A stretch of DNA of 64,000 nt. It comes from Ectothiorhodospira magna (lineage in GTDB: Bacteria > Pseudomonadota > Gammaproteobacteria > Ectothiorhodospirales > Ectothiorhodospiraceae). The translations under genes and the position numbers were made by a program. Under the pieces are notes generated by a model that did no database searches, had not been told where the DNA came from, and saw only the letters and a program-made list of their open reading frames with translations. This document shows, piece after piece, positions 29,827-40,053 of the stretch; within the stretch, counting starts at the first letter, position 1; each line of letters opens with the position of its first letter. The DNA lies in assembly GCF_900110965.1 (NCBI RefSeq), contig NZ_FOFO01000005.1, positions 1 to 64,000 on the forward strand, read 5' to 3'.

Positions 29827-30825
29827 TCAGTCCTTGTACTCGGGCGGAATCAGGTGCTCGGGCACCTCGATGCCCCGCTCCCTGTAGTAGCGCACTGCGC
29901 CTGGATGGAACCACATGAAGGTGTTGTGGACCATATTCTCGACCAGGGTTTCCTCGGCGGAGCGGTGAATGGACATCATGCGATCATTGTTATCCAGCAC
30001 TGCCTTCATGATCTCGTAGACAAAGGACTCCGACATGTTCTTGTTGGCAATGGCGAAGTTCCACAGGGCTACGGTGGGCTGGTCTTCAGCCACGGTGCGA
30101 TAGGTACCGCCGGGGATGACGAAGCGGCTCACCGGATGGTTCTGGGTGACCTTGGCAATTTCTTCTTCGTTGAGGGAGAAGATGTTCACCGGCTGCTGGG
30201 CTTCGATCTGGCTGAAGGCGGAGATGGGTACGCCGGCGGCGAAGGCGAAGGCATCCAGCATGCCGTCCTGCACCTGACCCACCTGGTCGGCGGCGCCGCC
30301 GTAGCGGACCCGCACGTTCAGGCCCAGGTCATCAAAAAAGCGAGGCCAGAAGACACTGGCGGTACCGCCGCGAGGGCCTACGCCAACGCGCTTGCCGTCC
30401 AGATCAGCGATGCTGTTGATACCGGAGCGGCGCAGTGCCACCACCTGCAGGGGGGTCTGATACATGGGGAAGAGGGCGCGGACATCACGGGTTTGCAGGC
30501 CACGGGCCACCTGCAGTTGACCGTCCCAACCCTCACGGGCCGGTCCCATGGTGGTCATGCCGAATTCCAGTCGGCCCTGATGCACCAGCACCATGTTCTG
30601 GGTAGGTCCCCCGGTCACCTCGGCGGAAGCATTCACCCCCACCATTTCCTGGATCAGACCGCCCCAGCCGGCGCCGTAGATGAAGTAGGTCCCCCCCTGG
30701 GATGCCGTACCGATGTTGACCGAGCTTGGCCACCCGGTCCGATCCTGTGCCGATACCGCTCCCGCGGTCAGCAACATACAGCTCAGGGCGGCAACACCCG
30801 CCCAGCGGAAATAACGTCTTAGCAT
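29827..30825 (-). CDS. TAXI-family TRAP transporter solute-binding protein
   Basis: 332 aa from the ATG at 30825, chosen because AGGAGG lies 9 bp upstream and the protein then begins with a good Sec signal (RRYFRWAGVAALSCMLLTAG, cleaved near VSAQ). The mature part has NIGTASQGGTYFIYGAGW, the opening of TAXI proteins, and GKRVGVGPRGGTASVFWP. The periplasmic protein delivers substrate to the fused permease encoded next. The substrate is unknown; glutamate-like acids are typical for the family. Confidence 0.92.
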   Translation of the reverse strand: MLRRYFRWAGVAALSCMLLTAGAVSAQDRTGWPSSVNIGTASQGGTYFIYGAGWGGLIQEMVGVNASAEVTGGPTQNMVLVHQGRLEFGMTTMGPAREGWDGQLQVARGLQTRDVRALFPMYQTPLQVVALRRSGINSIADLDGKRVGVGPRGGTASVFWPRFFDDLGLNVRVRYGGAADQVGQVQDGMLDAFAFAAGVPISAFSQIEAQQPVNIFSLNEEEIAKVTQNHPVSRFVIPGGTYRTVAEDQPTVALWNFAIANKNMSESFVYEIMKAVLDNNDRMMSIHRSAEETLVENMVHNTFMWFHPGAVRYYRERGIEVPEHLIPPEYKD

Positions 30826-31142
30826 GGCAACACGCCTCCTGGGATTTTGAGCAACCATCGTTGGGTTGCCTTTGGAATAATGTCTTGACGGTTTTGGATC
30901 TTTCGGGCTACCCCGAGAGACTGCCATGTCCCAGACGGCCAAGCCCGTTATCGAAGATAGCATAGACATCGGGAGGATTTTCATGCCAGTGCAAGATTTC
31001 CGTTGATCCGGGTCGTCTATCGTTCCCGTCCCTGGGGAGGACAGCCATGGGCCGGCCCTGTGCCTTCAACGGCCATGGTGGACGCCAGGGACGGGCAAGC
31101 GTTCTGGAACCAGGTATCGAGTCGCCACGAGATCCTGCCGGG
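30826..31142. other. Intergenic region upstream of the TAXI binding protein
   Basis: 317 bp without a convincing gene. It holds the AGGAGG ribosome site of the binding protein and a GCAACC/GGTTGC hairpin (30851-30869) in its leader. The remainder shows nothing I can identify. Confidence 0.5.
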
Positions 31143-31580
31143 TTACGCCTCTTTTGACGAACGGGCGATCTCGCTTTGGGTTTCGGCAAACGTCAGCAAC
31201 ATTGAGCCGATGATGTTGCTGTCCAGCCTGGACAAGGTTTCAAAGTCGCACTGGTCAATATGTGCCAGGGTACACAACTCAGATTCGGTCACCGGCATCC
31301 AGGCCATGCTCCAGTCGGGAAATAATCGCTTTGGAACATCATGTTCCAGCAGCATGTCAAGCCGACCATGCCGTGGATCCTTGGCGATACGTGCGTAGGT
31401 CTGCTGAACATGCTCCCGCTCACCTTCAAGCACCTGGATAAAGCTGTCCTGGATGAACAGCAGCATGCCGGTGATTCCTGATTGCGGATTCAAGCGCCGT
31501 GATTGCGTCAGAATGTCCTGTAAATCCTTTTTTGAATCGGTGCCTGTATATTCGCTGATATAGACCAGTTGGTAGATCAT
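31143..31580 (-). CDS. Stand-alone BLUF blue-light sensor
   Basis: 145 aa: one BLUF domain plus a short helical tail. Key flavin-site residues are present: Tyr7 (LVYIS), Asn31, Gln49 (SFIQVLEG) and the Met/Trp pair in DWSMAWM (90-95). The domain also has GITGMLLFI and KDPRHGRL. Blue light should rearrange the Gln-Tyr hydrogen bonds around FAD and signal through a partner, since no output domain is attached. It starts 51 bp after bcsC on the same strand with a GGAGG site, so it is likely the last gene of the cellulose operon. Confidence 0.92.
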   Translation of the reverse strand: MIYQLVYISEYTGTDSKKDLQDILTQSRRLNPQSGITGMLLFIQDSFIQVLEGEREHVQQTYARIAKDPRHGRLDMLLEHDVPKRLFPDWSMAWMPVTESELCTLAHIDQCDFETLSRLDSNIIGSMLLTFAETQSEIARSSKEA

Positions 31581-31631
31581 GCAACCTCCACAAGGAAATG
31601 GAACCCGATGTCTGGATGGATTCGTGCCCCA

Positions 31632-34220
31632 TCAGCGCCGATCAAACACGCCATAGAGATCGTCCGGGCGTAGTCGATGTCGGGTTTTCAGCGGCATCTG
31701 CAGCCCGGCACCAACCCACCAGTGGTCAAAGCGAGGTGCACTGGCCACCCCGGCATTGATGTTGACAACAAGATGGGGTGACACCCGCCATGCAGCGCGG
31801 AATTCGGCATCGCCGCCCACCCCGGTGGTGCGGGACTGAGCATAGTCCTCACCAGTTAAATGCTGACCAGGAAAGCGTGGCGCCGCCGCCTCTCGTACAT
31901 TGCCCCAGGCGGCTGCGCCCCGCAGTTGGGCAAGCCAATTGCGGTTGTTGCCAGTGAGGGCGTCGAATTGCAACCCGATCCGTACATCACGTTCCGGGCT
32001 ATAATAGCCCCCGTGGCCAAAGGTGTGGTGATTCAGGTTATGTTGATAGCGGGTCCAGGAGACGAACGGGCCGGTACGCAGATGATACCCCCCGTCTTCT
32101 GGCCGTAGATCGTGGCTGTAGTCGATTCGCATGGCCGAGCGTTGATTCGAGGGAACGTGCCTGCCATCAAGCCAGCCGTGCTCGATGTTGAACGATACCC
32201 CCTGATGTTCGCCGGTGGCCACGTAGGGATTAAGCTCAATCCGGGTCTCCTGCACTGCGCCCCAGTGTCTGCCGGAGACCGGGTCCCGCTGCCCGGCAAA
32301 GGCCAGCAGGCTGTCCTGGCGTGCCTCGCCGATGAGGGCAATCCGGGTGGTGGTTGACTCGGTGAACCAAGTGGCCGACGCACCAAAGGTTGGACGGCCA
32401 TCCACCGCCCCGCCACGGGGGCCGCTGCCGATCTCGGCCTCCAATGTGTAATCAAGCTGCTCGCGCCGCAGCCGCAGCAGCCACTCGTCGATGTTCGCCG
32501 TGCGATGGGGGCTGAAGGCATCGTTGCCCCCGTCCTGCCCGCGAAACCCCAACGCCGCATCGGACGTCGGCTTACCCCCATCAAAACGGGAACGGCGCAT
32601 CCCCAGGTCCACCTGCAATCCGTCACGCACCGAACTCAGGCCGACATGGGTGCGCCCCATTCCGGCGTGGTCCAGTCCATGCGTGCCGCGACTCCCCGAG
32701 GCATCCAACCCGGTACTCAGGGTCCATTGGCGACTGTCTGTCTGCTCAGGTTCGGATAAGGTCTGGTACAGACCATACTGTCCGCGTGCAAATGCCCGTG
32801 TGGCTCGTTGTTCGCGTAAATATTGAGCCAGGGACGGCGATGATTCAGCCAGTTGATCCAGCTCCCGCTGCCGGCCTGCACGCTCGAAACTGCGCACCAC
32901 ACCAGGTTCCAGTCCGGTATGCATGGCCGAACCCACAAGGGACTGGAAACGGGCCGCAGCCTGGTCGTAGTCACCCACCTCAAGCAGCGCCCAGGCCATG
33001 ATTTCGCTCACGTCCGGTGATATTGGCCCACGCTGCTCGATGACCCGCCCGAGTGCCATCGTGGCATCGATGTCGTGGGCTTCCCAGGCGCGATAAAATA
33101 CGCTCACCCGCAAATCGTCGCACAGGGCATCCAGGCGCGCTGACAGACCGGCGTCGCAGACAAGGGCCTTGGCGCGCTCGAACTTGCCGGCGGCCTGCCA
33201 ACTCAATCCACGACCATAGCGGGCCACCTCGGCATCGGCCACCAGGGCAAACACTTCATCGGCCTCTGCCCAGCGCCCACTTTCCAGCAGCGCCCACCCA
33301 ATCGCCTCGGCAGGTGCTCCGCCAGCCCACTGGCTGGCGCGAATGGCTTCCATACCTGCAGGCAGGTCGCCTGCGTCGAGAATCAGCGCTCGGGCACGTT
33401 GTTCTTGTGCCAGTGCCAGCCCCTCGCGGGCGGATTGAATCTGTCCCCAATGGCGGGCGCGCTCAAACCAGGTGAGCGCCTCGTCGGCCATGCCCCGGTC
33501 CAGCGCTTGCCACCCGAAGAGCAGGGCTGCGGCACCATCCTGTCGATGTTCGGCTTCCCTGTGCAAATCCTCAAGCTGTTTTGGACTAAGCCCGATGTCG
33601 GGGTTGTCCAGCGCCTCAAGACGCAGGTGGTAGCGACGTTCCATCACCACCGAACGCCCCGCCCGACTCAATCGGCGACTTGCCAGTTCCTCGACCTGAG
33701 CGAGTTGAGCCGCCAGGGATCGGCCACGCAGCAGTTCGGCCAGTGTGCCTTGCGCCACGCCCATATCATTGCAGCGCACCAGCATGGTGATCAGCACAGC
33801 GCGGGAACCACGGGCATCACGCCACGCGGCAGCCGGATCGTCACATGGATCAAGCAGCCCATCGGCTGGTGTCTGTCCCGGCAGTTCGGCGGCCCCCATG
33901 GCGTCTTCGATGGCGCGGGCCAGATCGCCTTGCGGCGACCAGTCCGGATGGGTCGCCTGCAACCGTTGGAGCTCCAGCGTCACCATCTGGATGTTGCCCC
34001 GTTGCAGGTGATACCACAGGCTGCGCTTATCCGGACCAACCGTTGCCGGCAGTCCCTGGACCTGGTCGATGCCATTGATCACCGCAGGCGGTTCGATACG
34101 CGCCGGCTTGCGCTCGACATCCACCTGCGCCCCGGCATCAGTCGTACCGATGGACAAGGCCACGGCGAATGCACAGGCCATTAGCCGCGGACGAGACACC
34201 AGGGACGAGGGGCTGCTCAC
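31632..34220 (-). CDS. bcsC: Cellulose synthase outer-membrane channel subunit BcsC
   Basis: 862 aa from a GTG at 34220, which overlaps the bcsZ stop (GTGA) and has AGGAGG 7 bp upstream; an ATG at 34268 lacks both. A Sec signal peptide leads to a long helical TPR-like periplasmic part (to about residue 520). The C-terminal BCSC barrel follows, with the family motif HTFGHGGYYSPERDV. It carries the nascent glucan across the outer membrane. It is somewhat shorter than enterobacterial BcsC (about 1150 aa) because of fewer TPRs. Confidence 0.9.
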   Translation of the reverse strand: MSSPSSLVSRPRLMACAFAVALSIGTTDAGAQVDVERKPARIEPPAVINGIDQVQGLPATVGPDKRSLWYHLQRGNIQMVTLELQRLQATHPDWSPQGDLARAIEDAMGAAELPGQTPADGLLDPCDDPAAAWRDARGSRAVLITMLVRCNDMGVAQGTLAELLRGRSLAAQLAQVEELASRRLSRAGRSVVMERRYHLRLEALDNPDIGLSPKQLEDLHREAEHRQDGAAALLFGWQALDRGMADEALTWFERARHWGQIQSAREGLALAQEQRARALILDAGDLPAGMEAIRASQWAGGAPAEAIGWALLESGRWAEADEVFALVADAEVARYGRGLSWQAAGKFERAKALVCDAGLSARLDALCDDLRVSVFYRAWEAHDIDATMALGRVIEQRGPISPDVSEIMAWALLEVGDYDQAAARFQSLVGSAMHTGLEPGVVRSFERAGRQRELDQLAESSPSLAQYLREQRATRAFARGQYGLYQTLSEPEQTDSRQWTLSTGLDASGSRGTHGLDHAGMGRTHVGLSSVRDGLQVDLGMRRSRFDGGKPTSDAALGFRGQDGGNDAFSPHRTANIDEWLLRLRREQLDYTLEAEIGSGPRGGAVDGRPTFGASATWFTESTTTRIALIGEARQDSLLAFAGQRDPVSGRHWGAVQETRIELNPYVATGEHQGVSFNIEHGWLDGRHVPSNQRSAMRIDYSHDLRPEDGGYHLRTGPFVSWTRYQHNLNHHTFGHGGYYSPERDVRIGLQFDALTGNNRNWLAQLRGAAAWGNVREAAAPRFPGQHLTGEDYAQSRTTGVGGDAEFRAAWRVSPHLVVNINAGVASAPRFDHWWVGAGLQMPLKTRHRLRPDDLYGVFDRR

Positions 34221-35380
34221 CTCGACGCCTCCTGCGCGGCGACCCGTGCGAGTAGCGCAAGACTCCATGAGAAATAACCGTCATGGTCGGAGAAATCGGG
34301 CCATTGCTCGGCACCAACCGACACCCCTGCGTCGAGGGCGCGGGTGACGAGGGCGATCGCATGTACCCCGGCCGATGCATCGTAATCCGCTTCTGTACCG
34401 GTTTCGAGGTCCACCCAAGCGGAAAAACGCCCGTCCTCGCGTGCGTCCCACCAGGCCATGAAGGGCGCCAGATCGTCGCTCTGCCAGCGGACCTGACCCC
34501 ACACCAGATGCAGGGGGATACGCACCGCATTAAACCCATAGACTGGATCAAAACCTGTGGCTGGTCCAATCCATGTGCCCGAATTCAGATCAAGATCGAG
34601 CCAGTCTGGTGGCAGGTCATGGGTGCCAAAGCGGGCTTCACGTATCAAGGTCTGCCCATCTGCGGCCAGTGCCGCCCAGGGTTGTTCCGGAAAATGTTCT
34701 GCCAGCATGTCGAGGGCCGGAAACACCCAGTAGGACAGGTTGACCACCAGCCGGGCAGGGGTATCGCCGCCCCCATCGTGTACAAAGCCCTCCACGCCAG
34801 GCAGTAACAGGGTCCGGCCATGCCAATCCACCAGCGAGTGAGTGACGGTGGCCTTTGCCAGAGCATCGGCAAGCGCCAGATAGGCCGGCTCGTTCCAGCG
34901 TTGGGCGGCGCGAAGCAGTGCCCAGGCCACCAGGATCTCGCCATCGCTGGCGTTGTTTGGATCGTTCACACATTCCCCGCCCTCGATCACCGGTGTCCGT
35001 TCCATCACCTTGGCGATCTGCGCACTCTCGGCCTCGTCCGGGCACTTGCCAAAGCGCCAGGCAAGCAGGCCGTCGGCACGCAACAGATGCTTGAAGGTCC
35101 AGGCTTTGAGGGCATCGAAAGTTTCCCGATCATCCGCCGCCACCGCCAGCAACATGCCGTACCCCTGTCCTTCGCTGTGGCTGATACCGTCGTTATCCAC
35201 ATCAAGTACCCGCCCATCACGGACGAAGCGCGCCTTGTAATGGTGCCAGAGGGTCTGGAAGGGTGCCCCGGCATTTAAATGCTCAACATCAGGGTCTGGT
35301 GGCTCACCCCGCGGGTCGCAACCGGCGATTATGATCAATGTTGCCAGCACCAGTACGAATAGTCGTCGCCTTGGATTCAT
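34217..35380 (-). CDS. bcsZ: Periplasmic endoglucanase of the cellulose operon (GH8)
   Basis: 387 aa. A lipoprotein-type signal ends in AGC (Cys21). The GH8 fold contains the catalytic-acid motif SEGQGYGMLLAV (about 68-79) and SDGEILVAWALLRAA, the region of the family 'sDad' aspartate, here with Gly-Glu. It cleaves beta-1,4-glucan and helps cellulose export or assembly. Start ATG at 35380. Its stop overlaps the bcsC start. The 78-bp gap before it, after bcsB, holds an insertion-sequence scar. Confidence 0.92.
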   Translation of the reverse strand: MNPRRRLFVLVLATLIIIAGCDPRGEPPDPDVEHLNAGAPFQTLWHHYKARFVRDGRVLDVDNDGISHSEGQGYGMLLAVAADDRETFDALKAWTFKHLLRADGLLAWRFGKCPDEAESAQIAKVMERTPVIEGGECVNDPNNASDGEILVAWALLRAAQRWNEPAYLALADALAKATVTHSLVDWHGRTLLLPGVEGFVHDGGGDTPARLVVNLSYWVFPALDMLAEHFPEQPWAALAADGQTLIREARFGTHDLPPDWLDLDLNSGTWIGPATGFDPVYGFNAVRIPLHLVWGQVRWQSDDLAPFMAWWDAREDGRFSAWVDLETGTEADYDASAGVHAIALVTRALDAGVSVGAEQWPDFSDHDGYFSWSLALLARVAAQEASR

Positions 35381-35390
35381 CAGTGCCTCC

Positions 35391-35430
35391 GCGAGAAACC
35401 CCGTCCTTCAGGGCGGGGAGGGATAGCGGC
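35391..35430 (+). repeat. Solo left-end hairpin of a TnpB (IS200/IS605-group) element
   Basis: CCCCGTCCTTCAGGGCGGGG at 35399-35418 folds into a stem with a TTCA loop. The identical 20 bases occur on the minus strand at the right end of the TnpB element (55159-55178). The flanks (following AGGGATAGCG) match the left end of that element (AAGGATAGCG on the minus strand near 56480). It lies in the bcsB-bcsZ gap without any transposase, so it is a footprint left by excision or decay. Confidence 0.65.
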
Positions 35431-35458
35431 TGCGGTATTGCAGTTGACCTGCGCCACC

Positions 35459-37735
35459 TCAGTCTTGCATTTCGAGGCTACGGCGACGTCGCAGCAGCAG
35501 CCAGCTGGCCGATACCACCACCAGCAGCGCACCCACCACCACCAACACCAGCCAGTACCAGGGGTTGTTGGACAGCCACAGGCGAAGCAGCAGCCAGTCC
35601 GAACTATCGCCTATCTCGAAACGATCCACCACCTGGGCACTCACCACCGGGGTGTCCATATCCTGCCAAAGCATCAGACCACCATGGAGTTGCGACCACA
35701 CCTGTGGCTGGATCAGAGTGTCAATCCGTGCCGTGAGGCGTGCTTCATCCTCGGCAGTGACCACCAGCACCGCACCACTGGCGCCCTGCAGCGGGTTGGA
35801 CATCAGGCTGAGTCCACCCATCGGGCCAAGACCGGATACCTGTGACACATTGCCGCGCAACATATCGTCGAACGCTCCCCCGTACTCCGGCACCGGTCGC
35901 AGGCCCAGGCTGTTCACCAGCCAGGCGGCGAACCCGCCGCCGGGAGGCTGGGTGGTGCTGCGTACATCGTTGATGGCGGCGTAAGGCCAGCGTGTGACGC
36001 GACCGAAGGCGACCGACCAGCCTTCAAACAAGGGTTCGGGCAACGCCGAGGTGGGCGCGACGACAATACTGCGGCTGCTCTTGGGAAGTGCCTCCAGGTT
36101 GCCGTGCAAATGCCAGCCGTCATGGACGGCCCCAGCCACCTGAGTGATACGCCCCAGCAAGGTCAAAGCCGGGCCGAACTGCGCCTGGTGGGCAACCAAC
36201 AGGTCAAACCGGGCGGCTCCCTGCTCGCTGTTGAACGGAAACCCCGTGTTACCGAACAGTCCAAGATTGGGTTGCGACGAGGCGCTGCCGAAGTTGGGCA
36301 GCTGAATGGTGGATGATCCCATGAGCTGCGCCATCAGATGGCGTCCATCGACACCGGCGCATTCACCTCCGACCACCTCGGGGCGCAGCATGAATTCAAA
36401 ATCAATCCGGTTATTGCCTGGCATGAAGCGACGCGCCGGCAGCACGATCCGATAACGACGGAACATCGCGCCATGGCCCTCGTCGAGCAGACGTCCGTGA
36501 ACAAAGTCACCATTGAGGAAAATATTGATAACGGAACCCGGACCCATACCGGCGCCATAGCTTAGATCGAGCAGCAATTCCACCTGGGCCGAGTCATGGG
36601 TATAAAAGTCGCCGGGCAGTCGCACCTCCAGGCCCGCACCATGGGCGCCGAATCCACGCAGACTCTGGGTGGGCAGACCCAGGTCCGCGAAACGATAGGT
36701 CTGCTCTGGGTGCAGCACCAGGCGCGCCAGCGGCGCCAAATGCGCGGGCGTCTGGTGGCGCCCAACCACGGTCAGGGTGGGCACAGGGTTGAGGGCGTCA
36801 TCCATGATCGACAGCACGCGGGCAGCTTCCAATACCTCATCCGCGGTACGCCCCGAGACGATAAGTTGCACACGGGATGGCATGATCACCTGATCGTTCT
36901 CGTCGGTCACCACAGGGGTGCGTGAGATGTTCAGGGTTGGCCCTTTCACCGCCGGGGCTTCCTGACCCAGCAAGTCCTCAAGATGGGCCGCCGTGGCCAC
37001 AAGAACCAGTGGTCCGGGGATGTCATCCCGCTTGGCCGGGTCATTCCATTCAACATGATCAATCAGTAGCGGCATAAAACGCCGCCGCAGGGCGAGGGAT
37101 TGGGCCACCAGCGGCAGGACCATACCGCGCATCGCATCATCGGTGCCGGCTGACAGCAGCGTCACCCGCCCGAAGGCACCGATACCTGGGCCAAATAGAT
37201 GATCGAGGTGGCTCAAAGTCAGTACCCCATCCTTTGGGGTCAAGGAGAATTCCAGTTGCGACTGGTGCAGGTCCAATTCGGTCCACAACTCCGGGGCAAG
37301 GCTGTCTTCACATCGGTCGGTATAGTGCTGGATGACGCCGATTGACAGATGATTAAAACCAGACTGCCACAGATCATCTGGAATCATAAAGCGCGCGGTA
37401 GCCTGCGGCTGTAACGGGTCGATGGGAATCTGGGCGATGGTGATGTCATTCATGCGCACCAGCAAAAACGAGCGTTCTGCCAGAAGCGCGATGGAATGCA
37501 CAAATCGCAACTCGATACGCGCATCAGTCATCGTCACCCGACCGGACACCGGAATAAACAAATCGACCGCCGAGGCCACATCGGTCAGCCGGACTGGACC
37601 GGCCTGTGGGGTGAACGAAGACAGGCGCATCGAATCACGCTCAAGGCTTTGAGCCTGGACAGGCCCAGTCAGAAAGATCAGCAGCGCCAGACAACAGATC
37701 AGGCGGGCGCGGAGCTGAGTAAATAACGGTTTCAT
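35459..37735 (-). CDS. bcsB: Cellulose synthase periplasmic subunit BcsB
   Basis: 758 aa from the ATG at 37735 (the open frame begins two codons earlier at a TTG). Signal peptide, then two alternating carbohydrate-binding/flavodoxin-like repeats (jelly-roll blocks around LELDLSYGAGMGPGS-type sequence), and a C-terminal membrane anchor (WYWLVLVVVGALLVVVSASW) followed by basic residues. BcsB forms a complex with BcsA and guides the polymer through the periplasm. 53 bp separate it from bcsA. Confidence 0.94.
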   Translation of the reverse strand: MKPLFTQLRARLICCLALLIFLTGPVQAQSLERDSMRLSSFTPQAGPVRLTDVASAVDLFIPVSGRVTMTDARIELRFVHSIALLAERSFLLVRMNDITIAQIPIDPLQPQATARFMIPDDLWQSGFNHLSIGVIQHYTDRCEDSLAPELWTELDLHQSQLEFSLTPKDGVLTLSHLDHLFGPGIGAFGRVTLLSAGTDDAMRGMVLPLVAQSLALRRRFMPLLIDHVEWNDPAKRDDIPGPLVLVATAAHLEDLLGQEAPAVKGPTLNISRTPVVTDENDQVIMPSRVQLIVSGRTADEVLEAARVLSIMDDALNPVPTLTVVGRHQTPAHLAPLARLVLHPEQTYRFADLGLPTQSLRGFGAHGAGLEVRLPGDFYTHDSAQVELLLDLSYGAGMGPGSVINIFLNGDFVHGRLLDEGHGAMFRRYRIVLPARRFMPGNNRIDFEFMLRPEVVGGECAGVDGRHLMAQLMGSSTIQLPNFGSASSQPNLGLFGNTGFPFNSEQGAARFDLLVAHQAQFGPALTLLGRITQVAGAVHDGWHLHGNLEALPKSSRSIVVAPTSALPEPLFEGWSVAFGRVTRWPYAAINDVRSTTQPPGGGFAAWLVNSLGLRPVPEYGGAFDDMLRGNVSQVSGLGPMGGLSLMSNPLQGASGAVLVVTAEDEARLTARIDTLIQPQVWSQLHGGLMLWQDMDTPVVSAQVVDRFEIGDSSDWLLLRLWLSNNPWYWLVLVVVGALLVVVSASWLLLRRRRSLEMQD

Positions 37736-37788
37736 GGTCAATTACCCAAGAGTCGGCAGAATAAGTTGACTGTGCGGTGCGCAGAATG

Positions 37789-39987
37789 TCACAGGCGCCC
37801 CCTGTCGGATGCCAAGGGCGCCGAGCGTCGCCGCATCATCGCCCGCAAGTGCAGGAAGAAGGGCCGCCAGATCAGGGACAGCATCATTGTCAGCCCCTGA
37901 AAAAAGCTGACTGGGCGTGATCGGCGTTCCTGAAAATATAACCAGCGTGCAGTATCGCCGTAGGAAAGAGCCACCGCATCGTCGGTCTGCTGCGGACTCA
38001 TACCTTCAAACTTCACACCCAGTTCCACGCCATGGCTTTCAGATCGGCTGCAAATACGGACGGGCAGTGAGACACGCCGGTTGAGTGGTTGGGAGTAGGT
38101 ACTGAGCACCAGTTTCTCGCCGGGATCAAGCCCGTTGGTGGCATCAGGGACAGGCTTGAGCCGCGCCCCGGTGGCAGACAGATCCATGATGTCGCAGGGC
38201 ACCGGTGACCCACCTGCCCCTTCAATCATCCCTATTTCCTGTGATGGCATGCGCGGTGATCCACGGCGCTGGCGACGCTCCAGCAGCGCGCCAATGGCGC
38301 CAAGCAGCGTCACAAAGTTGAATGTGTTCCACAGCAGTACAACGATGGTCATGTCTCGGGTCAGTGGATAAGCCGTGAGGCGGTAGATACCAAATGCAAA
38401 GCCGACCAGGGTCAGTACGAACAGCACATAGAACGGCCATGCCAGCGGCGAGATCGTTTCTTCGTCCAGGGTTTCACCTTTGGGCGTCACCATGAAAGCG
38501 GGTTTGCGCGGATTAAGCAGTACTTTGAAGATCGCCACCAAAGAGAACAGACATTGCATGACCTCGTACAACTCCGACACCAGCGGCCAGCGCTTGCGGC
38601 CATACAACATGTCGGCAATGATATAGGTGGCAATGACATGGGGCACGGTGTAGGCGAGGATCTGCATGATGGATGCGTTATAGATATCCATGCCAAAAAT
38701 CAGATAGGCCAGTGGTGCAACCAGAAAGATGGTGCGGGAAAACGGGAACAGCCAGAACATAATCGAGCTGAGATAACCCAGCCGCTGAGGCAAGGTCAGA
38801 CCAGGCGACATGAACGGGCGTTTGAGCACCAGGATCTGTACCATGCCTTGGGCCCAACGCATGCGCTGGGTGATGAAGGCACTAAAGGTTTCCGGCGCCA
38901 GACCGGCCACCATCGGACGGTCGATGTAGATCGAACGATAGCCTCTGCTGTGGAGTTCGAATGCGGTTTCTGCATCCTCGGTGATGGTATCGCCACATAG
39001 TCCGCCGACTTCTTCCAGATGCTTGCGACGCAGCACCGCAGCCGAGCCGCAAAAGAACGATGCCCCCCAGAAGTCGAGTCCGCGCTGAATGTCGCGGTAG
39101 AACATGTCGTTCTCCGACGGCATGCGGGAGAAACCCTGCAACATGTTGCGGTCGATAGGGTCCGGATTGACCATGAAATGCGGTGTCTGCACCAGGAACA
39201 CGTCATCATGGCGCACGAACCACGGTACCGTGCGGTCGAGAAACTCGACCGTGGGCACATGGTCAGCATCGAGAACAACGACAAGATCACCCTGGGTATG
39301 GCCAAGGGCATGATTGAGGTTGCCGGCTTTGGCGCGCTCGTTGCGGGGCCGGGTCAGATAAGTCACCCCCAGGCGTGTACACAGGGCCTGGAGATCGGCA
39401 CGACGCTGCCTGGCCGCGTTGGCGATGGCCGGATCGCCATGTGCGATACGCTGATCGGTACCGCCGTCATCCAGCAGATAGATGGTGAAGCGGTCAGCCG
39501 GGTAACGCATCTGCCGGGCGGCACGCAGTGTCACCTCAAGCAGTTCGGGATCTTCGTTGTAGGACGGAATCATCACGTCCACGGTCGGCAGTTGGGTTCC
39601 CGATGGCAGATCGTCCACACTCAGCAATGGTCGGCTGATGCGGGACACGTTGATGAACCCACCCAGAAAATGGATGCACGCGGAGTACACCTCGGCACCA
39701 AACAACAGGCACACAGCAATCAGGCTGAACAGATCGCTGCCGTACAAGGTATATCCTGCCCGCCAACTCAGGTACCGCAGGGTGATGAACCCACCCACCA
39801 CCAGTACCAGCACGCGGAATATGTCAGTGCTGTCCTTTGCATCTGCTTCGACCCGTGCATAGCTGAGCAGCACCAGCAAAGGTATGATGATAACGAGTTG
39901 CGCCGTCGCGTCCATGGGCAGAACCAGCGCCACGGCAAGGCTGGCAAGTCCTGCGAACAAGGTGATAAGAAGGATTTTGTCAGTCAT
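37789..39987 (-). CDS. bcsA: Cellulose synthase catalytic subunit with PilZ domain
   Basis: 732 aa. Inner-membrane GT2 enzyme polymerising UDP-glucose. Visible catalytic signatures in order: the DGG nucleotide site (LLDDGGTDQR), DADHVP, TEDAETAFELH and QRMRWAQGM (Q-x-x-R-W). Multiple membrane helices flank the GT domain. The C-terminal PilZ domain carries an arginine-rich RRQRRG stretch and DLSATGARL, so it should be activated by cyclic di-GMP. First of the A-B-Z-C run. A weak ribosome site precedes the ATG, and a frameshifted membrane gene lies 66 bp upstream. Confidence 0.95.
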   Translation of the reverse strand: MTDKILLITLFAGLASLAVALVLPMDATAQLVIIIPLLVLLSYARVEADAKDSTDIFRVLVLVVGGFITLRYLSWRAGYTLYGSDLFSLIAVCLLFGAEVYSACIHFLGGFINVSRISRPLLSVDDLPSGTQLPTVDVMIPSYNEDPELLEVTLRAARQMRYPADRFTIYLLDDGGTDQRIAHGDPAIANAARQRRADLQALCTRLGVTYLTRPRNERAKAGNLNHALGHTQGDLVVVLDADHVPTVEFLDRTVPWFVRHDDVFLVQTPHFMVNPDPIDRNMLQGFSRMPSENDMFYRDIQRGLDFWGASFFCGSAAVLRRKHLEEVGGLCGDTITEDAETAFELHSRGYRSIYIDRPMVAGLAPETFSAFITQRMRWAQGMVQILVLKRPFMSPGLTLPQRLGYLSSIMFWLFPFSRTIFLVAPLAYLIFGMDIYNASIMQILAYTVPHVIATYIIADMLYGRKRWPLVSELYEVMQCLFSLVAIFKVLLNPRKPAFMVTPKGETLDEETISPLAWPFYVLFVLTLVGFAFGIYRLTAYPLTRDMTIVVLLWNTFNFVTLLGAIGALLERRQRRGSPRMPSQEIGMIEGAGGSPVPCDIMDLSATGARLKPVPDATNGLDPGEKLVLSTYSQPLNRRVSLPVRICSRSESHGVELGVKFEGMSPQQTDDAVALSYGDTARWLYFQERRSRPVSFFQGLTMMLSLIWRPFFLHLRAMMRRRSAPLASDRGRL

Positions 39988-40053
39988 TGATTAAAATGGG
40001 GATGCCCGGCCCACGGCTGAGCGGCTCGAATACAGCAGCCTGCTCAGTTCACC

